From: Acinetobacter sp.
Lineage (GTDB): Bacteria; Pseudomonadota; Gammaproteobacteria; Pseudomonadales; Moraxellaceae
DNA length: 64,000 nucleotides
Direction of reading: 5' to 3'
NCBI GenBank assembly: GCA_031277915.1
Contig: JAITLL010000076.1
Location: 1 to 64,000 of the forward strand
Shown: piece after piece, positions 44,633 to 55,086 of the stretch
Numbering within the stretch: position 1 is the first letter of the stretch
Layout of the letters: each line of letters opens with the position of its first letter
Position numbers and translations under genes: made by a program
The notes under the pieces: generated by a model
Databases searched by the model: none
Seen by the model: the letters and a program-made list of their open reading frames with translations, nothing else
What the model was told of the DNA's origin: nothing

Positions 44633-46676
44633 TCCCGCCACTTGTCTGCGTATTTTCTTCTAACTCTAAAGGCTGTTTGGGTGGCCAAAAGAAGTCACTT
44701 GGGCGTGTAAGAAAATGGGTTATTACCAGTTTGGCTAGAGGTTTCCATTGTTCAAAGCGAACCCGACGCGCTCGTAAGGCTACAATAATGGTGAGGGTGA
44801 AACTCACGAACAAGTTGGTGAGGCCAATACAGAGCACACCTAAAAAAGAAACTATAATCAAGCCAATATCCGGACTGCCGTTAATTGTCATTAAACCTTG
44901 AATAAAGTTTGCAGATGCAAAGGCAATGTGACGAATATCTAAAGGTAGGCCTAAAATAAAGCCAATTGTTCCCATACTTCCTAACATCACACCAAATAGA
45001 AAGTTACCTGCGAGAGCACCTAGATTGCGTTCAATATATTCTGCAAAACGATTCAGGCGCTCTTGACCAAATAAACTGCGTAAACGTCGATGTGCTTTTA
45101 AACGTGGTCCTACTTTTCTATAAACAGCCATGTTGTCAAAGTAGCCTGCAATAAGGCCCGACAAAAATAAACAGACTCCAGCAATTGCTGCATGAGGAAC
45201 AGCTAAAGACGTGAACGGGTTTAAGCTATGTAATAGGGACGTTGCTTTGGTATGGGTGAGTAAAGGTTCACCCAGATAGAACTGCCAAGCAAAGGTAATA
45301 AGTGCAGCAGTAGGAATTGCAATTGAGATATTACCTAAAATAGCAATGAACTGTGTTCGGATAATATTAATAATGAGTGCTGCTAACTCTGCAATTTGTG
45401 CCGTTTTAGAGCCTTTACGTTGCTGAACAGTGGCTGCAAGGGCCGCAGCAGTCATTGCTGGTTGTTTTGTCGCAACGGTAAAGTGCAATACATGAATCAG
45501 AATAAAACCGAGTGAATAGTTCATACTGAATGTAAAAGCTTGCATCAGTGGAGCCATAGTCATTCGCGCAGCAAGAATCTTCAAAGAAGCCATACAGGCA
45601 ATAATAATGCCTGCACCAGCCGCAGCTTTATACATACCCCAAAAGCCTTTAGTATCAGTACTTACATAATGCTCACCAGTACGGCTCGCATTCTCTGTGA
45701 CCTGAAAGGCGATAAGTTCACTGGTCGTACTGAGTAAAGAACGAACGCTCTTTTCGCTATAATGTGCTTTAGTTAGATCTGAGATTAAATTTCCTAAGGA
45801 AATGTAGCGTCCTTCGCTGTCATTTACGACTAGATAGAGCAATAACTCAATTCGATCTAAGCATTGTTCAAGCAAAGACAACAGATAGGTCAAACTTAAA
45901 CTAACACCGATTCTTTTTGTTGCCCGGCGTATTTTTAAAACAACATCCCGACATTGTTCCAACATTACAAATGCTTGAGATGCATCAGGAGGTGGAACAA
46001 CAGCAATATCTTGGCTAGAAATATCTTGTTTTTTATACTTTTCTATAAACTCAATAATTTCACGGTTTTGTACTAAAAACGGTGATTCATATTCAGTTAG
46101 TTCTGGTTGAGCATTAATAAATTCGGGATAAAGACCGATACCGCTAATTCGATAAGATAAGACAGTAATCGCCTTAATCATCTCTCGCTGAATAGCATGT
46201 TTTTCATTGACGTTATTATTACTTTGTCCAATAAGTCCGAATAACGTTGCCCAATCCTTGTCATCAACATTGTTTAACCAGACTGAATCACTTTCTAAAT
46301 AGAAAATTTTTCCAATCAAGATTTTGAGTTGGCTGGCATCTTCAATAAGTGGTAGGAAATGGCCACCAAGTCTTTGCCCAAGCTGATTCCAAAAACCATC
46401 TAAAGACAAAATACCGCTATCTGCATATAAGCTCACTTGCTTATATTGATTAATTAAACGTAATAAAAAAGTTTGTAACAGGACTGAAGCGGTAGGGGTA
46501 AGTAATAGACTATCAATAAATGCTTGTATTTTCTGTACTATCTCATCTATATCGTGTGGATCAGATGGCCGTAAAGCATTGACTAAATCAATGAGGATAT
46601 TTTCATCGATAACAGCTTGAGGGTTTTCAAGCTGTTTCTCTATTTTTAAAAAATGATCTGAAAAATTTATATGCAT
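44616..46676 (-). CDS. Gcr-family membrane protein (annotated as site-specific recombinase)
   Basis: A 686-residue protein of the SpecificRecomb (Gcr) family. The N-terminal 320 residues are predicted soluble helices; the rest contains several hydrophobic helices (MYKAAAGAGIIIACMASLKI, FLFGVMLGSMGTIGFILGLP, IVSFLGVLCIGLTNLFVSFT). I see no Tyr or Ser recombinase active site, so the family name is probably historical. The ATG at 46676 is used; a TTG two codons earlier is also open. It follows ispB with a 14-nt gap, so the two are co-transcribed. True function unknown. Confidence 0.72.
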   Translation of the reverse strand: MHINFSDHFLKIEKQLENPQAVIDENILIDLVNALRPSDPHDIDEIVQKIQAFIDSLLLTPTASVLLQTFLLRLINQYKQVSLYADSGILSLDGFWNQLGQRLGGHFLPLIEDASQLKILIGKIFYLESDSVWLNNVDDKDWATLFGLIGQSNNNVNEKHAIQREMIKAITVLSYRISGIGLYPEFINAQPELTEYESPFLVQNREIIEFIEKYKKQDISSQDIAVVPPPDASQAFVMLEQCRDVVLKIRRATKRIGVSLSLTYLLSLLEQCLDRIELLLYLVVNDSEGRYISLGNLISDLTKAHYSEKSVRSLLSTTSELIAFQVTENASRTGEHYVSTDTKGFWGMYKAAAGAGIIIACMASLKILAARMTMAPLMQAFTFSMNYSLGFILIHVLHFTVATKQPAMTAAALAATVQQRKGSKTAQIAELAALIINIIRTQFIAILGNISIAIPTAALITFAWQFYLGEPLLTHTKATSLLHSLNPFTSLAVPHAAIAGVCLFLSGLIAGYFDNMAVYRKVGPRLKAHRRLRSLFGQERLNRFAEYIERNLGALAGNFLFGVMLGSMGTIGFILGLPLDIRHIAFASANFIQGLMTINGSPDIGLIIVSFLGVLCIGLTNLFVSFTLTIIVALRARRVRFEQWKPLAKLVITHFLTRPSDFFWPPKQPLELEENTQTSGGKKTEH

Positions 46677-46690
46677 AGGCAAAATAATAT

Positions 46691-47668
46691 CTACTGTATT
46701 CGATGTAATGCAAGTCGAGTTAAATTCATCAATGCCTGACGATACGGTGTATCAGGCAAGATTGACAAAGCTTGCAGTGCTGCTTCTGTTTCTTCTTGGG
46801 CACGGCGCTGGCAATAATCTAAAGCACCAGATTTTTGTACAATTTCAATGACTTCAGATAATTGATCAACCCCACCAGTCGCAATACTACGACGAATAAT
46901 GGCGTGTTCTTCACCTGTTGAATGTGCTAATGCTGAAATTAACGGTAAAGTCGGTTTACCTTCCATTAAATCATCACCAATATTTTTACCTAATGTTTCA
47001 GCATCTGAAGTGTAGTCTAAAATATCGTCAATAATTTGGAATGCATTTCCGAAATGGCCTGCAAATAATCTTAAAGGTTCTCGGTAGGCTTCTTGTCCAG
47101 CCAATATGGCAGCACCTTCAGTTGCGAGTTCAAATAAGCGAGAAGTTTTACCATGAATAATTTTTAAATATGTTTCTTCAGTTGTATCTGGTTGATGCTG
47201 AGATTGAAGCTGTAACACTTCGCCTTCTGCAATTTCACATGTACCTGTTGAGAAGTCTTTTAATAAGGCCATATTGTTTAAGTCGACCAATAGGTCAAAA
47301 GCACGAGCAATAAGGAAGTCACCTACGAGTACGGCAGTTTGGTTGTTCCAAGTTGCATTTGCTGTGGGGCGACCACGGCGAAGCCCCGATTCATCCACAA
47401 CATCGTCATGTACTAAAGTTGCGGTATGAAGCATTTCAATGATGGCAGCCAGACGCTGTGCATTTTGCATATTGTCGACACCACAAGCACGTGCTGCAAG
47501 TAAACACATGATTGGGCGCATACGTTTGCCGCCAGCTTCCACAACATGTTTACTCACTGACATGACCAAGCCGACTTTTGAGCTAATTCCTTCATTAATC
47601 AAGTGATCCATCGCAGCAAAGTCTGTAGCAACAGGAGCGAGAATGTCTTGCTTAAAATCGATGACCAT
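46691..47668 (-). CDS. ispB: Octaprenyl (polyprenyl) diphosphate synthase IspB
   Basis: A 325-residue long-chain trans-prenyltransferase. AGGKRMRPIM is at 45-54, the first Asp-rich motif DDVVD at 88-92 (without the two-residue insertion of short-chain enzymes), and the second DDILD at 214-218. It makes the side chain of ubiquinone by adding IPP to FPP, so it uses the product of ispA in this same window. It is divergent from rplU, the same arrangement as in E. coli. Confidence 0.94.
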   Translation of the reverse strand: MVIDFKQDILAPVATDFAAMDHLINEGISSKVGLVMSVSKHVVEAGGKRMRPIMCLLAARACGVDNMQNAQRLAAIIEMLHTATLVHDDVVDESGLRRGRPTANATWNNQTAVLVGDFLIARAFDLLVDLNNMALLKDFSTGTCEIAEGEVLQLQSQHQPDTTEETYLKIIHGKTSRLFELATEGAAILAGQEAYREPLRLFAGHFGNAFQIIDDILDYTSDAETLGKNIGDDLMEGKPTLPLISALAHSTGEEHAIIRRSIATGGVDQLSEVIEIVQKSGALDYCQRRAQEETEAALQALSILPDTPYRQALMNLTRLALHRIQ

Positions 47669-48112
47669 ATGAAGAAAAACCCCGTATTGGTGATAAGTGG
47701 CGTTAGTGTATCAATTAAAAGTGCATTAAACAGGGGAACAAGCAGCTGATCTAAATCATTTGTATGGTCATGAAGAGTTCTTTGTTCTTTATTTCGGCAA
47801 AACTAGAAGTTTCCGACAAAACAATAAATTTGAATAACGTCAACATGAATACAGCTTGTTCTTGTTGCAAGTTGTGTTTGGAACTGTATTTTAAATTCCA
47901 TTGAGAATCAATGGAAAGTACTAAATTCAAATTGAAGCTGTTTTTTATTGTGTAAGAATAATGACCTCAAGTTGTATAGATAAAGATAAAGCACTTGTCG
48001 TTTGATCAAATTTCACTTAAAATCTGTCGCCTTGTATAACCCCAGTGGCGTTCGTTTTAAGATCGATATATCCCTTTATCGACACGACGACACGGGCTGA
48101 TTGGAGTACATT
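47669..48112. other. Divergent region ispB / rplU with two hairpins
   Basis: About 440 nt without a gene. A short perfect inverted repeat, TTCCATTGA-GAA-TCAATGGAA, is at 47896-47916. Near rplU, TCGATA (48063-48068) and TATCGA (48077-48082) can form a hairpin in the leader. A 19-codon Cys-rich ORF at about 47846 has no ribosome site and was not called. Confidence 0.5.
48012..48040 (+). promoter_or_regulatory. Probable sigma-70 promoter of rplU-rpmA
   Basis: TTCACT (48012-48017), 17 nt, TATAAC (48035-48040). The rplU start is about 70 nt downstream, leaving room for a short leader with a hairpin. Confidence 0.5.
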
Positions 48113-48424
48113 ATGTACGCAGTAATCCAAAGCGGTGGTAAACAGCACCGTGTAGTTGAGGGTGAAACCCTTAAAGTTGAATTATTGAAGGCTGAATCTG
48201 GCGCAACTATTACATTTGATGATGTATTAATGGTTGTAAACGGTGACAACATTCAAATCGGTGCTCCAGTTGTAGCTGGCGCTAAAGTAACTGCAGAAGT
48301 GATTGGTCATGGTCGTCACGACAAAATTCGCATTATCAAAATGCGTCGTCGTAAACACTACCGTAAACAACAAGGTCACCGTCAATGGTTCACTGAGTTG
48401 AAAATTACTGGTATTTCAGGCTAA
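48113..48424 (+). CDS. rplU: 50S ribosomal protein L21
   Basis: A 103-residue ribosomal protein starting [18 protein letters not shown] and containing the family block [20 protein letters not shown] followed by QWFTELKI. The ATG at 48113 has TTGGAG seven nt upstream; an in-frame start 12 nt earlier is not needed. It is the first gene of the rplU-rpmA operon and binds 23S rRNA in the large subunit. Confidence 0.98.
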
Positions 48425-48442
48425 TCACGAGGAGTAAGAGAC

Positions 48443-48700
48443 ATGGCAACTAAAAAAGCCGGTGGATCGACGAAGAACGGTCGTGATTCAAACCCAAAAA
48501 TGTTAGGTGTTAAAGTTTACGGTGGTCAAACTGTAACTGCTGGTAACATCATCGTTCGTCAACGTGGTACTGAATTCCACGCTGGTGCAAATGTTGGTAT
48601 GGGCCGTGACCATACTTTATTTGCTACTGCTGACGGCGTAGTAAAATTCGAAGTGAAAGGTCAATTTGGCCGTCGCTACGTAAAAGTTGAAGCTGTTTAA
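48443..48700 (+). CDS. rpmA: 50S ribosomal protein L27
   Basis: An 85-residue ribosomal protein with the typical start [20 protein letters not shown], then [19 protein letters not shown]. Its N-terminal tail reaches the peptidyl transferase centre. It has GAGGAG nine nt upstream of the ATG, lies 18 nt after rplU and is followed by a terminator. Confidence 0.98.
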   Translation: MATKKAGGSTKNGRDSNPKMLGVKVYGGQTVTAGNIIVRQRGTEFHAGANVGMGRDHTLFATADGVVKFEVKGQFGRRYVKVEAV

Positions 48701-48710
48701 GTTTTAGCTT

Positions 48711-48741
48711 AAGAAAAAGCCCACATTTGTGGGCTTTTTTT
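48711..48741 (+). terminator. Rho-independent terminator after rpmA
   Basis: AAAAAGCCCACA and TGTGGGCTTTTTTT form a GC-rich stem with a TT loop and T run. Confidence 0.93.
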
Positions 48742-48939
48742 ATGGAATTTTATCAACATGGTCTTCATCATGATGAATGAAATTCTACAAACAATATGAA
48801 TAACATAACAAAATATCTTATTTTCTCAATGATTAGCACTGAGTTTGTCGGTTAATATGAGTCTTGAATGAAGAGCTTGTTCAACTTGTTTAAATTAAAG
48901 TTCAACAAGTTATCTTACAGCAACTAAAAAGGTGATGAC

Positions 48940-49635
48940 ATGAATATGCTTCGTAAAACTATGTGTGCTATTACACTCAGCGCGTCAGTGCTTGCTCCTG
49001 TAATGAGTACTACAGCGTTTGCTGCGCCAGTAGCGGCACCGGAGCAACAGGCAATTGGGAACCTGGTAAATCAGTTATCAGGATTACAGCGTTTGACTGC
49101 CGATTTTGAACAAACCACGAAAGCAAATACAAAAACTGTAGCACAGAAAAAAGGCTTAAGTGCTCAGCATATGAACCAGACATTTAAGGGTTCAATGAAA
49201 GTTGAACGTCCGGGGAAATTTTATTGGGAAACTGTGAGTCCATCTAAGCAAACTATTGTGACCAGCGGTAAAACAGTTTGGATTTATGACCCTGATTTAC
49301 AACAAGCTGTACGTCAGAGCTTAGATTCGCAAGTAGCCGATACACCAGCTTTATTGCTCTCAGGTAATACCAATCAAATCATGAAGTCTTACCGAGTAAC
49401 TCAGCCTGATAAATCTAAGTTATATTTCACTTTGTTCCCGAAAAAAGAAGATGGGGCTTTCCAAAGCTTAACGATTAGTTTTGGTGCAAACAAAGCGCCG
49501 ACACTGATGGTATTACAAGACTCTCTGGGTCAAACCACTTATGTGAAATTTAATAATGTGAAAGTGAATGCTTCAATTCCAGCTTCAACTTTTAATTTTA
49601 CACCTCCTAAAGGCACGGATATCATTGATCAGTAA
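48940..49635 (+). CDS. lolA: Outer membrane lipoprotein carrier LolA
   Basis: A 231-residue periplasmic protein with a signal peptide ending in VMSTTAFA and the LolA fold (LSGLQRLTADFEQTT, KVERPGKFYWETVSPSKQTI, SGKTVWIYDPDLQQAV). It ferries lipoproteins released by LolCDE across the periplasm to LolB; AdeI and AdeK are the kind of proteins it handles. It has a family-atypical Lys/Gln-rich insertion near residues 65-80. AAAAAGGTGATG before the ATG supports the start. Confidence 0.94.
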   Translation: MNMLRKTMCAITLSASVLAPVMSTTAFAAPVAAPEQQAIGNLVNQLSGLQRLTADFEQTTKANTKTVAQKKGLSAQHMNQTFKGSMKVERPGKFYWETVSPSKQTIVTSGKTVWIYDPDLQQAVRQSLDSQVADTPALLLSGNTNQIMKSYRVTQPDKSKLYFTLFPKKEDGAFQSLTISFGANKAPTLMVLQDSLGQTTYVKFNNVKVNASIPASTFNFTPPKGTDIIDQ

Positions 49636-49654
49636 TTATTCTGATTCTTTATCA

Positions 49655-49685
49655 AAGCTACCATTTCAGGTGGCTTTCTTTTTAT
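49655..49685 (+). terminator. Terminator after lolA
   Basis: AAGCTACC and GGTGGCTTT pair around ATTTCA and run into TTTTT. Confidence 0.75.
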
Positions 49686-49767
49686 ATATCAATCATAGAT
49701 ACATTTTTTAACCCCGTCTTATTCTTACGCTTTGTATAGTGGTATGAGTGAATTTATGGGGTTTAAC

Positions 49768-50556
49768 ATGCGACTTTACGATAAAAAAACTATTTTCATT
49801 CTTCCTATGTTAGCTGCCATGGTAGCAGTAAGTGGTTGTCAGCCAAAATCTGCAACTAAGGATGAGCAACCTGCATCTAGTGCTTCCGTAAAAGAGCAAA
49901 AACAAGTTGAAGTTCCGGTTATTCAAGCAAAAGTAATTCCAGTAAAATTGCCAAAGTCTAAGGTTTGCCTTGAAGATGGCTGTACTGAATATGATTTCCA
50001 AACAGTACAAACTAATCAAAAGTGGATTAATGATTATTTTACTAATCGCATAAAGAAAGCAGACCCGAATGCTTTTGCAAACTTGGCTGATAAACCTGTC
50101 GAAGTACCTGAAGGAGAGCCACGTTCAAGTCAAAGTGCAATTTATGTCCGTTATTTAGGACAGAATTATAATCTTGCAACCTTTGCTTTACAGACATATT
50201 CATATTCTGCAGGTGCAGCACATGGCATGTCACATCAAGAGTTTGTAAATTTTGATTTATTAAATAAAAAGCACATTACTGTTGCTGAGCTTATTAAGCC
50301 AGATGTTGAAAAACAACTTGTTGATGCACTTTTTGATGCCAATACCAATTGGCTTCAAGACCACAATATCAGCCGAGAAAAACTTCAGTTAAGTGATAAT
50401 TTCTACTATGGTGCCAATGGGATTGTTTTTGTTTATCCAGTTTATGAATTGGCTTCTTATGCAGAGGGTATGACTGAATTAACACTGCCGTATTTTGAGG
50501 CAGCTAAGTTCATTAAGCCTGAGTATTTGCCAAGTGTACCGAACTACAACAAGTAA
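49768..50556 (+). CDS. RsiV/DUF3298-type lipoprotein
   Basis: A 262-residue protein with a lipoprotein signal (FILPMLAAMVAVSGC, acylated Cys near residue 24), a low-complexity linker, and a C-terminal domain with YVRYLGQNYNLATFALQTYS, YSAGAAHGMSHQEFVNFDL and FVYPVYELASYAEG, the hallmarks of the DUF3298/RsiV fold. Such domains occur in anti-sigma and lysozyme-binding proteins. No sigma factor partner is adjacent. I chose the ATG at 49768 because it gives a normal signal peptide; earlier in-frame ATGs exist at 49744 and 49756. Confidence 0.75.
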   Translation: MRLYDKKTIFILPMLAAMVAVSGCQPKSATKDEQPASSASVKEQKQVEVPVIQAKVIPVKLPKSKVCLEDGCTEYDFQTVQTNQKWINDYFTNRIKKADPNAFANLADKPVEVPEGEPRSSQSAIYVRYLGQNYNLATFALQTYSYSAGAAHGMSHQEFVNFDLLNKKHITVAELIKPDVEKQLVDALFDANTNWLQDHNISREKLQLSDNFYYGANGIVFVYPVYELASYAEGMTELTLPYFEAAKFIKPEYLPSVPNYNK

Positions 50557-50668
50557 AATATATGGTCTATTCTAAGAATTGTGTGAAAGCTATTCGATAT
50601 GAAGATGATCACTATATTTTTTAGTGTTAAGGGCTTACACTATAGCCAGTTTTTTACCCATATTATGA

Positions 50669-51946
<1,278 letters not shown>

Positions 51947-52013
51947 TCTTTGCATCTAAATTGTGCACGTTTTTTGCTTAAACATAATCAGATGATTGAT
52001 GTAGAGGTTTAAG

Positions 52014-53387
52014 GTGGATATTTTTCCAATCTCTTTGAAGTTGCAGCAGCAACGTTGTCTGATTGTGGGCGGAGGGCATATTGCTTTACGCAAGGCAACC
52101 TTATTAGCTAAGGCGGGGGCAATAATTGATATTGTTGCTCCTGCAATTAAAGATCAGCTTCTGCAATTAGTAACAACAACAGGTGGTCAGCATTTTGCTG
52201 ACGCCTTCTCCGAGAAGTTTTTAAGTACAGCTTATCGACTCGTCATTGCTGCCACTAATGATGCGCAAGTGAACAAAGCTGTTTTTGAGCAATGTGAAGC
52301 GCGTAATTTACTAGTAAATAGTGTTGATGATATTCCACACTGCCGTTTTATGGTTCCAGCAATTATTGACCGTTCTCCTTTAGTGATTTCAGTTGCTTCA
52401 AATGGGACATCACCTGTTTTATCTCGTCAAATTCGTACACAATTAGAAACCATCATTCCGCATGGAATGGGGCGGCTCGCCGATTTTTCAGGAAAATGGC
52501 GAAATCAGGTTAAAGCAAAAATCCCTAATCCAGATGAGCGCCGTATTTTTTGGGAAAACTTGTATGCAAGTCCCTTAAAAGAGCAGGTGTTTAACGATAA
52601 TCTAGATGTTGCTGATAGCATGTTTGAACAGGCATTGCATGAGTGGAAGGCACCTAAGGGTGAGGTTTATTTGGTAGGTGCAGGTCCTGGTGATCCTGAA
52701 CTGCTTACCTTAAAAGCTTTACGTCTAATGCAGCAAGCTGACGTAGTTATTTATGATCGTTTGGTATCTCAACCTATTTTAGAATTATGCCGTCGAGACG
52801 CGACAAAAATATACGTCGGTAAAGCTCGTTCAAATCACTCAGTTCCCCAAGATGGGATCAATGCTTTGCTCGTTGAATATGCTCAACAAGGAAAGCGTGT
52901 TTGTCGTTTAAAAGGCGGTGATCCGTTTATTTTTGGCCGTGGTGGCGAAGAGATCCAAGAATTATTCCAAGCTGGTGTACCATTTCAGGTGGTTCCGGGT
53001 ATTACAGCAGCGTCAGGCTGTTCAGCTTATGCAGGTATTCCGCTCACTCATCGTGATTATGCTCAGAGTGTGCGTTTTCTAACAGGTCATTTAAAAGAAG
53101 GCTCTCCTGAGCTTCCTTGGGATGAACTAGTATATGAGAACCAGACTTTAGTTCTTTATATGGGCTTGGTGGGCTTGGAACGTATTTGTGAGCAATTAAT
53201 CGCACACGGACAGCGTGCGGATATGCCAGTCGCATTAATTTCAAAGGGTACAACCCCTGAACAAAAGGTTGTGGTGGGGTCACTTGCTGATATTGCATCT
53301 AAAGTGACAGAGCATCAAATTCATGCACCGACTCTCACGATTATTGGTGAGGTCGTACGTCTGCGTGAACAGTTACAGTGGAACTAG
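52014..53387 (+). CDS. cysG: Siroheme synthase CysG
   Basis: A 457-residue fusion enzyme. The N-terminal part is the precorrin-2 dehydrogenase/ferrochelatase (CLIVGGGHIALRKATLLAKA, NAD-binding) and the part from about residue 215 is the SAM-dependent uroporphyrinogen-III methyltransferase (VYLVGAGPGDPELLTLKALR, VVPGITAASGCSAYAGIPLT). Together they make siroheme for sulfite and nitrite reductases. The start is GTG at 52014. It follows serS by 67 nt, and trmL follows it. Confidence 0.95.
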   Translation: MDIFPISLKLQQQRCLIVGGGHIALRKATLLAKAGAIIDIVAPAIKDQLLQLVTTTGGQHFADAFSEKFLSTAYRLVIAATNDAQVNKAVFEQCEARNLLVNSVDDIPHCRFMVPAIIDRSPLVISVASNGTSPVLSRQIRTQLETIIPHGMGRLADFSGKWRNQVKAKIPNPDERRIFWENLYASPLKEQVFNDNLDVADSMFEQALHEWKAPKGEVYLVGAGPGDPELLTLKALRLMQQADVVIYDRLVSQPILELCRRDATKIYVGKARSNHSVPQDGINALLVEYAQQGKRVCRLKGGDPFIFGRGGEEIQELFQAGVPFQVVPGITAASGCSAYAGIPLTHRDYAQSVRFLTGHLKEGSPELPWDELVYENQTLVLYMGLVGLERICEQLIAHGQRADMPVALISKGTTPEQKVVVGSLADIASKVTEHQIHAPTLTIIGEVVRLREQLQWN

Positions 53388-53461
53388 CAGGTTAGTAATT
53401 ATCTTCGATCAAGTTAATGATTGCCTGAGCTAACCAACAAGTAATTTAAGTGAGTAATTAA

Positions 53462-53935
53462 GTGATTCATGTTGTTCTATACGAGCCTGAGATTCCTGCA
53501 AACACAGGGAATATTATTCGACTATGCGCGAATACAGGGGCTCAATTGCATTTGGTTAAGCCTTTAGGTTTTGAGCTGGATGATAAAAAGCTTAAACGTG
53601 CAGGGCTTGATTATCATGAATGGGCAAGAATGCAGATTTGGGACAATATTGAAGCATGTCTTGCAGACTTAAAGTCAAAAGGTGTTGAGCATGTCTTTCC
53701 TCTCACTACTAAGGGTTCTGCAACTCCACATACAGTTGATTTAAACCGACCTGTTGCTTTGTTGATGGGGCCTGAAACGCGTGGGTTGCCTGAACCGGTA
53801 CGTTTGATGTTTCCTCAAGAGCAGTGGATTCGCTTACCAATGGCTGAAAACTCTAGAAGTTTAAATTTGTCTAATGCAACTGCAGTGATTGTGTATGAGG
53901 CATGGCGTCAGCAAGGTTTTAAAAATTTAGGCTAG
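53462..53935 (+). CDS. trmL: tRNA (cytidine/uridine-34 2'-O) methyltransferase TrmL
   Basis: A 157-residue SPOUT enzyme with the trefoil-knot motifs [35 protein letters not shown] and [20 protein letters not shown]. It methylates the wobble nucleotide of two leucine tRNAs. The start is GTG at 53462, with TAAGTGAG before it. Length matches the E. coli enzyme. Confidence 0.95.
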   Translation: MIHVVLYEPEIPANTGNIIRLCANTGAQLHLVKPLGFELDDKKLKRAGLDYHEWARMQIWDNIEACLADLKSKGVEHVFPLTTKGSATPHTVDLNRPVALLMGPETRGLPEPVRLMFPQEQWIRLPMAENSRSLNLSNATAVIVYEAWRQQGFKNLG

Positions 53936-53946
53936 TTTCCTAAATT

Positions 53947-53979
53947 AAAAAATAAGGTCCTAGGTGGCCTTATTTTTTT
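53947..53979. terminator. Terminator between trmL and the HxlR gene
   Basis: AAAAATAAGG and CCTTATTTTTTT pair around TCCTAGGTGG, with an A run and T run, so it can serve both convergent genes. Confidence 0.8.
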
Positions 53980-53992
53980 GGTCTAATTTTAT

Positions 53993-54373
53993 TTAAGCTT
54001 GCTCTAGTACTTTTTCATCATAGATGATTTGTGCTGCTAAAACTTGCTCAATGTTTGTTTCAGCCCATTCTTTTAACTGGAATGCCATTGATGCGACATT
54101 CTGACCTAATGGTGTAAGTGAGTAGTCAACACGAATAGGTGAAGTGTCTTGAATCTTACGTTCGATAAAACCATCTCTTTCTAGCATTTTTAACTTTTGT
54201 GACAAGACTTTAGGTGAAATACCTTGAATATTCTTTTTGAGTAAATTGAAGTGCTGTGTTTCTTCCTCAAGAATATTCAAGATGAGTAAAACCCACTTAT
54301 CTGCAATTTTTTCAAAAAATAAACGAGCAGGACAATGTTGTTGAAAAATATTGTATTTTAGACATTCATTCAT
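53993..54373 (-). CDS. HxlR-family transcriptional regulator
   Basis: A 126-residue winged-helix protein: FFEKIADKWVLLILNILEEE, GISPKVLSQKLKMLERDGFI and PIRVDYSLTPLGQNV are the HxlR blocks. Cys4 and Cys14 flank the N-terminus; several HxlR proteins (YodB, QorR) sense quinones or oxidants with such cysteines. It is divergent from a flavodoxin-type reductase with an operator-like palindrome between them. It is therefore likely to repress that gene until an electrophile appears. Confidence 0.88.
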   Translation of the reverse strand: MNECLKYNIFQQHCPARLFFEKIADKWVLLILNILEEETQHFNLLKKNIQGISPKVLSQKLKMLERDGFIERKIQDTSPIRVDYSLTPLGQNVASMAFQLKEWAETNIEQVLAAQIIYDEKVLEQA

Positions 54374-54406
54374 ACCATCTACCTACTTATTTCTAAAAAA
54401 ATATAC

Positions 54407-54426
54407 TAGTTACCAGTAAGTAACTA
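54407..54426. promoter_or_regulatory. Palindromic operator between HxlR and flavodoxin genes
   Basis: TAGTTAC (54407-54413) and GTAACTA (54420-54426) are exact reverse complements six nt apart, directly upstream of the -35 element of the flavodoxin promoter. HxlR proteins bind such near-palindromes. Confidence 0.65.
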
Positions 54427-54427
54427 A

Positions 54428-54455
54428 TTGACACCTAGTTTCTAAAATATATCAT
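54428..54455 (+). promoter_or_regulatory. Sigma-70 promoter of the flavodoxin-type gene
   Basis: TTGACA (54428-54433), 16 nt, TATCAT (54450-54455). Transcription would start near 54462, which places the ATG at 54459 too early and supports translation from 54489. Confidence 0.65.
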
Positions 54456-54488
54456 AAAATGGAATTTAATAAAACACAGGTTTCTCCC

Positions 54489-55049
54489 ATGTCTAATTCA
54501 AATATTGCGGTTGTATATTTCTCTGGTTATGGCCATACGAAAGTAGTTGCTGAAACTTTTGCTAATGAAATTAATGCTCAACTCATCCAAATTGATCAGG
54601 AAGGTAATATTGCTGAGCAAGATTGGGAAACCTTAAAAAATGCAAAAGGTATTGTTTTCGGAGCTCCAACTTACATGGGTACAGCGCCATGGCAATTTAA
54701 AAAATTTGCTGATGCAACTTCAAAAGTTTGGTTTACACGTGGCTGGGAAGATAAAGTATTTGCAGGCTTTACCAACAGTGCAAGTCTAAACGGCGATAAG
54801 CAAGTTACGCTTATTCAATTGCAAACTTTGGCATCTCAACATGGTGGTATTTGGGTGAGTCTTGGATTGCCACCAGCAAATGCAAAAAGTGCGACACGTG
54901 AAGATGTGAATAACCTAGGCGGTTCAGTAGGTTTGCTTGTTCAGTCACCATCTGATGCAAGCGTTGATGAGATTCCAACAGGGGACTTGGAAACAGCAAA
55001 ACTTTATGCAAAGCGCGTACAAGGTATTGTAAACAAAATATTTGGATAA
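54489..55049 (+). CDS. Flavodoxin-like NAD(P)H:quinone oxidoreductase (WrbA-like)
   Basis: A 186-residue FMN protein. IAVVYFSGYGHTKVVAETFA is the phosphate-binding loop and GIVFGAPTYMGTAPWQFKKF and FTNSASLNGDKQVTLIQL the other FMN-contacting segments, as in WrbA. Such enzymes reduce quinones by two electrons. I chose the ATG at 54489 because ACAGG precedes it with proper spacing and the promoter excludes the earlier one. It is divergent from the HxlR gene, its probable repressor. Confidence 0.86.
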   Translation: MSNSNIAVVYFSGYGHTKVVAETFANEINAQLIQIDQEGNIAEQDWETLKNAKGIVFGAPTYMGTAPWQFKKFADATSKVWFTRGWEDKVFAGFTNSASLNGDKQVTLIQLQTLASQHGGIWVSLGLPPANAKSATREDVNNLGGSVGLLVQSPSDASVDEIPTGDLETAKLYAKRVQGIVNKIFG

Positions 55050-55057
55050 GAAGTCCA

Positions 55058-55086
55058 TAAAAAAGGCGCTTAAAGCGCCTTTTTTA
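55058..55086. terminator. Bidirectional terminator, flavodoxin / APC permease
   Basis: AAAAAAGGCGCTT and AAGCGCCTTTTTT pair perfectly; T runs occur on both strands. The sequence is almost the same as the thrH terminator at 588. Confidence 0.9.

Noticed and set aside
47846-47905. 19-codon Cys-rich ORF upstream of rplU
   Set aside because: Looks peptide-like but has no ribosome site and is likely chance.
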